DNA from: Saccoglossus kowalevskii
Taxonomy: Eukaryota > Hemichordata > Enteropneusta > Harrimaniidae
Assembly: GCF_000003605.2 (NCBI RefSeq)
Contig: NW_003126906.1
Location: 1-17,902 of the forward strand
Reading direction: 5' to 3'
DNA: 17,902 bases
Below, piece after piece: positions 8,401 to 17,400 of the stretch. Below the pieces are notes generated by a model. It saw nothing but the letters and a program-made list of their open reading frames with translations. It had not been told where the DNA came from and ran no database searches. The position numbers and the translations under genes were made by a program. Numbering within the stretch: the stretch's first letter is position 1; each line of letters begins with the position of its first letter.

Positions 8401-11400
8401 AACTTACCCTCTGAAGCTCTGTGAGTGACCTAAATATTCTGTAAATCAATTTATTGTATCTTTCTAGTTCTTGTAGCAACACTACTGTTGTTGGTGTGAT
8501 TTCTAATCCAAACTTCTTTCGTATCTTGTCCATATCAAACTGTTCTGGTAACTTGCTTTGTATATCAGTGGCAATATTTGCAATGAAATCATCCCGGCTT
8601 ATACCGCTGCTTGATTCACCTACAACAAGTAATTGCATTACACAGATAAAGTTTAACAAGTTTAAGAAGTGCTTGCATGACAACCTTTTTGCACATGCAC
8701 TGGTTACTATAATCTCAAATATAACTAACAGCTTTAAACATGGTTCTAGTAATGTAGATGATATTAATTACAGCAATCATTTATGTTACAAAAAAAACCT
8801 GCTCAACCATCGGATTTGAATACCCATCATCATTTCTATTGAACACAAAACAGCACACTCTATCATCTATAGTGATAGAGTAAGTATCATTTCTGATCAA
8901 AAATAAACAAGGTCAATGAAGAAAAGAAAATTGTATTGTTTTTCAGCTCAATTTCTTTTTCTTTAATCTAGAATATGAACAAGATAAAAATGTCTGGTAT
9001 ATGGCATATATTGAAAAGGAAACAAGCCATGCATGGCACAGTCCCCCCGTAGTTATCAAATTTAAGATGTATAGTTTTGTTTATAGTAATATAGCTGGAA
9101 TATAACCATGTCAGAAATATGATTATGATGATTGTTTAACATTAAAATGATTGACATTTGTATCTGATCGTCGAACAAGTACTTGTCCATATTGGGAGAT
9201 ATTACTCTGGAACAGCATTCATTAAAACAAAATGGCCACCAGTCAGCCATTTTGAATCTAATCTGAGAAATAAAATGACGTACATCAGGAACCCGTAATG
9301 TCTAATGAATGTACCAAGTTTGAATGAAATCCATCCAGAAATGCTTGATATTTGATGATTTTTTTAGCACAAAAATGGCCACCATTCGGCCAATTTGAAT
9401 AGAATCGTAAAACCAATATATCTGTATATCTATGACATGATGTATAATGAATATTAAAAATTTGAACATAATCAGTCAAAGCAAGTCAGAGATATGGGTC
9501 TAGAAGCCCATTCATTAAAACAAAATGGCCGCCAGTCAGCCATTTTGAATCCGATCTGAAAAATAAAATTGTTTGCATCAAGGTCCCATAATGTTTAATG
9601 TATATACCAGGTTTGAACAAAATCCATATGTAAACAACCGAGAAATGCTTGATTTTGATGATTTTTTTGCCCAAAAATGGCTGCCATTCGGCCATCTTGA
9701 ATCAGATCCTGAAACAAATTGATGTGCATATGTATAATAACATGTATGATGTATGTGTAAATCCGATCTGAAAAATAAAATTGTTTGCATCAAGGTCCCA
9801 TAATGTTTAATGTATATACCAGGTTTGAACAAAATCCATATGTAAACAACCGAGAAATGCTTGATTTTGATGATTTTTTAGCCCAAAAATGGCTGCCATT
9901 CGGCCATCTTGAATCAGATCCTGAAACAAATTGATGTGCATATGTATAATAACATGTATGATGTATGTGTAAAGTTTGATTATGATTCGTCCAGGCATTT
10001 CAAAGATACAGGTCTAGACGCACACACAAACGCACGGAAGCACAGACGCACGAACGCACAAGGGTCAAAACATAAGTGTCAGTTTTCAGACTGCGTCCGA
10101 ACGGGGACTAATAAAAGCTGAAAATAAACCATTATTAAATGGCCAGCGGGATCTTGTTAAAAGCAAGAAGGCCACACAACTTGTAGTGTTCCATCCTCTG
10201 CTACCATCACAACAAATTGAGAATAAGTTCTACTGATGATCTCCATCATGGAATGACCAAATCGGATCAAGGTCTCCCTGAGGAATGACCTACATATCAG
10301 CAATCAGGATGGTAGTTTTCAAGAAGAAGCTGAAAATCTACACATTTCATTCTATAAGATATTATAAGTAACCTCTTACCTGTTTGTGGTTGTAGTTCTA
10401 TTAGTTGGGCCCACATATCTCTGGCAGCCTGGGTATAGTAGCCAATTTCAGCATTTGGATGCAAACCAAACACTTCAGGAGTATTTGCTAAGGGTAACTC
10501 TTCAATATAGTCTGTAGTATATATACAAAAAGATACAAAAAATTAATATCAGACCATATTACATTATTACACAGAAAGCATTAATTCCTGATCTGCTATG
10601 AATAAAATAAGACCTTGTATCCAGGCAATTCCAATTCATCTATTTCATAACTTTGAAATTCTAATTTAATTGTGAACAAGTAATGACACGACACAGTCCC
10701 CATAAAGTTTTTAGTATAATATTGTGCAGTAGTTGATGTATTGCCGCATATGTTAAATGATCTGTGTTTAGTAAAGGTGAAAGGTGCATTCAATCAAAAC
10801 ATATGATATATTAATCAGTATGCCATTTCTCAAAACAAATGAAGTTCAATGATTGTACCAAGTTTGGACAAATAATGATTTGTACAGCAAATTTGAAAAG
10901 CTTTTCAATTCCAAGTACTTCTTACCCATATAAACCTCACGTGGACCAAGTTCAGGAATGCAGTAATCAACTTGATCGTTGACATAGAAATGGAATGGTT
11001 GGAAAGTGTCAAAGATGAAGTCACCCATATATTCATCCATATATGTATTCAAAACACGACGATCAAAAACGTCAATCGCACGTCCACCATACATCACCTG
11101 TGATATAATATCATTAAAAGTGTCATAAAAATTAATGAATATCGCATTGATTAAACCACAACTGATCACAAATCTTGTATTAAATAAAGTAAACTAGTAT
11201 CAAGGACTACTACTGTTCTTCTAAAACTTTGTTAAAATTGGTCACCAGCTGGAATATATGTTTTGGCTCTGTATTCAAATTAGGTTAGTCTGAAGGCAAA
11301 TATGCAAAGTGGCTGGTGTAAATGAGAAGTATATACATGTATAGCAATAATTTAAATACCGGTAAGAAATCAGTTATTGAAATTTACATGAAGACAGGAA

Positions 11401-14400
11401 AGCAAGTAAGAAGACCATATGCATACAGTATATGTTGGTTAGATCATTATAGAATTATTACTTACCTCACCAATAAGGTACTTCAAACTGTTCCATGGCA
11501 CCTTTGGATCATTGTTTTCATATGATTTCGTCAGATATGTATTCATAATATTCATACATACAGAGAAATCAGATTCATTAAAATCATATGGGATGTTCCA
11601 TCCTATTTTTCCGTATTTTCGTCTCTCTTGTACCACAGCATGGAAGAAGGCAAGTGTGAATACAAGTGGCTTGAAAGCAGAGTGGGGACATTCCTCCAGT
11701 GCAGGGGCTGATATCTTGTGGTAGGTACTACGCAAGTTCAATTTGAGACCATTAGGTGGCTCTGTTACCACCTGTAACACAAGAATAAAAAACACATTGT
11801 AATTGTTATAATTTATTCATTGATTTGTTTGTGTCTTGAATTCTAAACAGTACTGCATGGTGTGTGTCCTGGAAAAAAAAGTAGAGTAATATTCTAAAGA
11901 CATGTTCTTTTATTTGCCATTGAAATGCAAATTACAAATTCAGAGTCAAGTTTTCAGAACATGTAGCTATTAATTAATCATTACTTACACTATAATACTA
12001 AAAAATGACTAAAAATAATCTGGCTATTGCTTTGTGTAGACTGGTGTCAGTTTATTTAATAAACAAATAAATGGAGGTGAGTGGAACTAAAACACATGAC
12101 ATAGATTACTATCAGAAAACAATTATTGTCAGAAAGCAAAATGCACTATCTGAATATACCTTGAATGATTTCTGTAGAATACCAATTGGAAAGTCTGGAG
12201 TTGGATCTGTTGTTAGCCATAAACGGAAATCAGGATGGGGTTTCACTAGTTTCTCTAGGGCTTTTTCCAGTTCTTTCAGCCATTTGACCAATAGATGACA
12301 ATTCTGCAGCATCAACCACTGACCACGTGCTATGGCAGTCTCCAAAAGTTGCAAAGCAATCTGAAAATTCACATATACAAATTTTGTATTAACATGAGTA
12401 ACAAGAAAAAAACTGTAAAACTCCTACTACCATGAAGATCCATGTTCTAGCTAGTACAGCACTTACAGAACAAACAATGGAACAGCCAGTAAATAAGTAT
12501 GCACTATACAGGTGTATACTGTCAAGTTGTAAAAAATGTATGACAATAGTGTACATGTTAATGTTTGCCTTTGCTTTATTATATCACTTAGTGCAATACA
12601 AGAAATTCAAAGCAGCAGCAAAGGCAACTTCAAATCTTCAAAATAATATTACTACCATTATATTATCGCCTCAAACCATAAATGCTCTCTAGACTCTGAA
12701 ATTCATACTATGTTATTGTTAACAAAAACCTAGAGAAATAGGTGCAATATGAACACCACTAGGATTGAGAATATTAACTGACTTGGGCCCTTGGTTTTAG
12801 ATCCTCTATAGAAACAACAGTCAAAGGTAAGGTGTTTGAACTGCAAAGGTTTTACTATGCATTGTATATGTAATTGCAGTATTGTGAGTACATGTATTGT
12901 GAAGTGCAGAGAACAATTTCATTCACACACAAAAGATGCTGCGATCAATTTGTACCGTAGCAAGAAAAAATAACTCAGTAACTCACCTTTTCTTGTCCCT
13001 GACCCATAGAGAGAAATTTCAATCGGTTGCCTCCAAACCCAGACCTCTCAGCCAGTTTTGACAGATCACTTGCTGGGTCAGAACCAGGACTCAGAATAAA
13101 GACAATTGGTGAGAAAGGGTTGCTTTGTTCAAAGATAGCCTCAAAGCTTATAACAGGTGGTGTAACATATTTTTCTCCCATTCGTGAACAGACAAAGTCT
13201 GTAACAGATCTGTAGACACGGTCAATGCGAAAGCAACGTAGTAAGCACAGCCGCTGAAATTCTGAAAGATTGTTCTCATATTTTCCAGGTATCTTGCCTG
13301 ATTCAGGTGCATCCAAGTCAAACCACTGAAAGGTACGAGAATGAAATAAAAGTTATACATGTATATATATAGATTCAGAATGATAAAATACAATTATTTT
13401 CAATTTTGAGAAGATTGTGATACAGTCTGTGTTAGTAACCAGAAACCCATAGGAACGATCTTTATATAAAAATCAGCAACCCATAAAGACCACATTTGGG
13501 CAGTCTCAAAGCAATTTACATACAAAGTGACCTGTATAGAAAGATCAGCTGTCTATAAATTTATTTAAGTACCTTGAATGGTTGGAATACACAGATTTGA
13601 CTGTACAATTGACTTACCGCTTTCCAATCTCTGTCATCTCTTTCAATATCACTGGGAAGACTACCAAACACCTCATCACTGACTTCACTCAGTCGCATAA
13701 TATCTTCCCATCCTTGATCAGGAATCCACTTAGCCGGTTTGCTTTTCTTACTCTTGTCAAGAGAGATGTTACCCTTGATAAAGAAGTCTAATTCTTCCTG
13801 AGGCATGTTGCCTTCAGCCTGCTCTAGCTTGGCAGTCATTTGGAATGAGAACAGCAGTTTATGCTTCTCAAACAGACCTAAAATAAGTCAATGATATGTT
13901 GTAATTGTGACACTTTGGGTATAATAACAAGCAGTCAACTGGAATGCATGAAATGTGAAATAACAAAAGAAGCATACACTGATTTAAGCTAGCAAAATAT
14001 TTAAAATTAGAAAAGGGATTCCTACCTGTACAAGCATAATTGTATATATTATGAGTTAGGGTGTCCATGATATTGCGTAATCTCTTAAGGAGTATTGAAT
14101 CTGGCAGACTCTTACGAAGGGAGTGCTGGAAGACATCAAGGTAGGAAGCCAAGGAATACTGGTACATGGAATTGATGAGTGCCATTTCAGCCAACACAAA
14201 GAACAGGATGGCTCCACGTTTAGCTGCTGGGCGGTAACCATCACGAAGTCTGTCAATATCAATAGCAGTCTTAGCAGCAAGTGCCAACTTGTCTGAAACC
14301 TACATAATTAAGAAATACATCATTAGAGACAGTGAGGTATGATTCAATGTCATTTATAAAAAAACATGTCTTTCAGTTGCCACAACTAAGAAACCATGAT

Positions 14401-17400
14401 TACCATGACATAAACTAAGGCAACAAGCTTACAACTTAAAATAAGTATGCAAAATACAAAACATTAATCCAGCAAACAAATCTTGCATTCCCTCACAAAT
14501 ATTGTTTTCAAGATTTACTAGAGGTTAATTATGCCAATAACCAGTAAAACACTATTAGGCAACTTAATTTTATAACATAATTCCACTATGTGATCACTTA
14601 CCTCAGTTGCTTTAGTCTTTGTATCTTCTAATGTCTGAATCAGTTCAACATTATCCAACATGTTACCAGTAGATGTGGCCAACTCCCTCAATAAAGAGTC
14701 CTCTAAGTCTTTCAACAATCTCTTGTTGGTGCTAGTTTCCTGGATCAAACGCTCTCTCTGTTCTTCTAACTCTTTTCTCTCAAAACCAACAATGACACTA
14801 AGTAACTGGTCCTCTAAACCCTGTAATACAGTTTCAAAGTGAGAGACTTAATCAAGTTAACCAAATATCATCGAGAAGAGTAGGTTTCTAAAAATGTTAT
14901 AGAGAAGACGACATATGCCCAAAACATACCCCATAGTGATAATTGTCATTGTGACATCATACCCTGACACATTTTATAGCAATAAAAAGTCAATTGCCAA
15001 ATATTGGTCTCCAGTGCCATGTGACTTAGAGCTATCAGCAAATACAATGGCAATTGGTGGTGATTTAGTAGAGTTTCTTTAACTTACCTTCAAAGTGACT
15101 GTATAATTAATAACCATGGCTTTACCAAAAACAGCTGGTGTATACTTAGGATTAGAAAGTTTGGTATTCAAGTAGAGGCGGAAATTGGGATCATAGTCAA
15201 CTTCTTTGTCACCAAGCATGATGAACTGTCTACCTTGTTGACCTAGAACAGAAACATTCAGATATCATTACTGTATACAAATATAACACTTTACAGTGAC
15301 ATCATTAAGTTTACAGTAGCAAAGTTTTACAGGGCTATATATATTGGAAACACTTAAAACATCATCACATCATAGTCTTAATTTATAGTGATGACCACTA
15401 TTCCAAAACATTATCCCTAAAATAATCCTCAACATAAAATAACCTTTCAGGTGACACAGCGGTAAATCACTGACTCACATACCTTTTATATTCTTCTCCA
15501 GTACATTGTCAATAACAGGGTCAATGTACTCATCTACATCTTTGAATAGGAATGGGAAGCCATATTTAATGGCCATCTCCAGCTGCTTCAGGAAGTCAGG
15601 ATCATTGAATGTACATGTCTGAAATACACAGAAAAATGTTAGGGCTTTTTTCTCAGCTAGAACTAAAACTGAACAGTTTTCAATTCATTTTTTGGTACTA
15701 CTTCACTACTTTTTGGAATACTTCTTGAAATGTTACATAAGCTTACAATAGCGGTGAAAGGATTATACTTGATCATCAACCAATAGCATAGTTCAGTTTT
15801 GAATGCTTCTAATATTAATAGAACTTCATCAGTGTTTTAATACTCTCGTCTGAATCTAAGAACTTCATGATTAATTTTACATAGTTGTGTCATTCAAAAA
15901 CAAAGCAAAGCCTAGTATTTTGTAAACAGCGCTTAATATTCAATTAGGCGGCAATTACAGATGCTCAATTGTTCTAATTAGAAAAACATCAAGTTACAAA
16001 AATAGCCACACCCATATTTTAGAAACCAAGTCCACGTTTGCAAAACCGTGCCCAAATGCAATGTTCAATTAATAGTTAACTGAACTTACAGACAACACAG
16101 ATTTTGTTTGGTTTGATTTAACTATTTATTGATTTAAAGTAAGTTTTAATAACTCAATGTTCCTAACTTGAACAATTCAGCATGTTATATGAAGTGTTTT
16201 TTCATTCCCTATAGTACCCAGTAAACATACTTTCAAATTGTTGGCTTCTTCTTTCTTTCTGATCCAATTCAATGCCTGTTGTTGTGGATCAATACAGAGG
16301 GGAAATCGACTGGCTCTTGTTGTCAAAATACCATTCTGAACCGAGAGTTCATCAGGAGGTAAACCTTCAGATCCCCACCTAGAAATTAAGTATTACACAC
16401 AGATGCTATATATTATATGGGTTAATCAAGAGTACCTCAAAGTATACATGAAGACACACCCTGCTGACATACATGCAGTCAAGGTCAAGCATTGTCTACA
16501 TTCAACGACACATTTCATGATTGGGGTTACAATTAAAAATGGCATACATACCTGCTGATTTCTACATCATCAGTCAACAGGTTTTCTAATTTGTAAGGTT
16601 CACTGTATGGAATACCACGTGCCTTGACATCTTGCAACCACAGTTCATGCATCAATTCACTACGAAATTCCCATGTGAATGCTCCTACATAACTTAAGAA
16701 GCCTGATGCCAGCAAACAGTCTCCCAGCAATCGTATACGACGCTGTCGCAAGTCTTCTAAATCTTTTGTCCATCTCACATTCTCTGAACTAAGACCAGAT
16801 ATGAGTTTATCAGCTGCAATAAGTCGTCTTTCCATTATCTCTGTCTCTTCTTGTAATTGTTGCCTTTCCCTCATTGCTGTTTCATATTTCTCTCCAAGTC
16901 GTTTCAACTCAGACTCCAGCTTACCCACCTCATTGTTGATTTTCTCTAGGTCACGCTTGGCCTGGTGGAAGGACCTTTCAAGACGAGCTACTTTTTCTCT
17001 TTTTGGCTTAACTTCACGGGCAACGTCACAGTAACCCATTACAGCTGTAACAAATTTCAGAAGACCTGAACCAGCTTTACTTACGTCTCTCATTTCTTGC
17101 TGAGAAATGTTCATTTCTTTCACAAATCCTTTCACAGTTCGAGTCTATATTAGAAAAGAAAAAAAAACACAATCATTTCTTACTATCTATATATAGGTCA
17201 CATGTTGCAACAAAACTCCCCATAGACGACAAATTAAAAACTTGAAAAGTAGGGCTATTTTACATACAGAACCAATAATCAACTACCCAAAATTTGTTTT
17301 AGTAAACAGTAGAGATGTTGAAAGTTCACTAGCAGTATTGAAAATGTTGAGCCAGCTAAATGATCATCTGTCTACTATCGGTATTTGCTTCCACTCACAA

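Larger units (their letters stand above)
8620..10379 (-). other. Long intron between DNAH10 exons M and N
   Basis: A 1760-bp GT-AG intron, phase 1 (CAG|GTAAGA...TTGTAG). About 1.1 kb is a tandem repeat element (9040-10109) and about 0.24 kb is a LINE remnant (10135-10371). The rest (8620-9039) shows nothing recognisable. Confidence 0.85.

Noticed and set aside
12432-12692. 86-codon plus-strand frame inside a DNAH10 intron, with a hydrophobic stretch
   Set aside because: Intronic, antisense, no family resemblance, no splice or promoter context. A frame of this length is expected by chance.
13027-13215. Plus-strand open frames opposite DNAH10 exons (also 11512-11724, 13582-13791, 14660-14842, 16801-17034)
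   Set aside because: These are antisense shadows of strongly conserved dynein exons and carry no recognisable protein.
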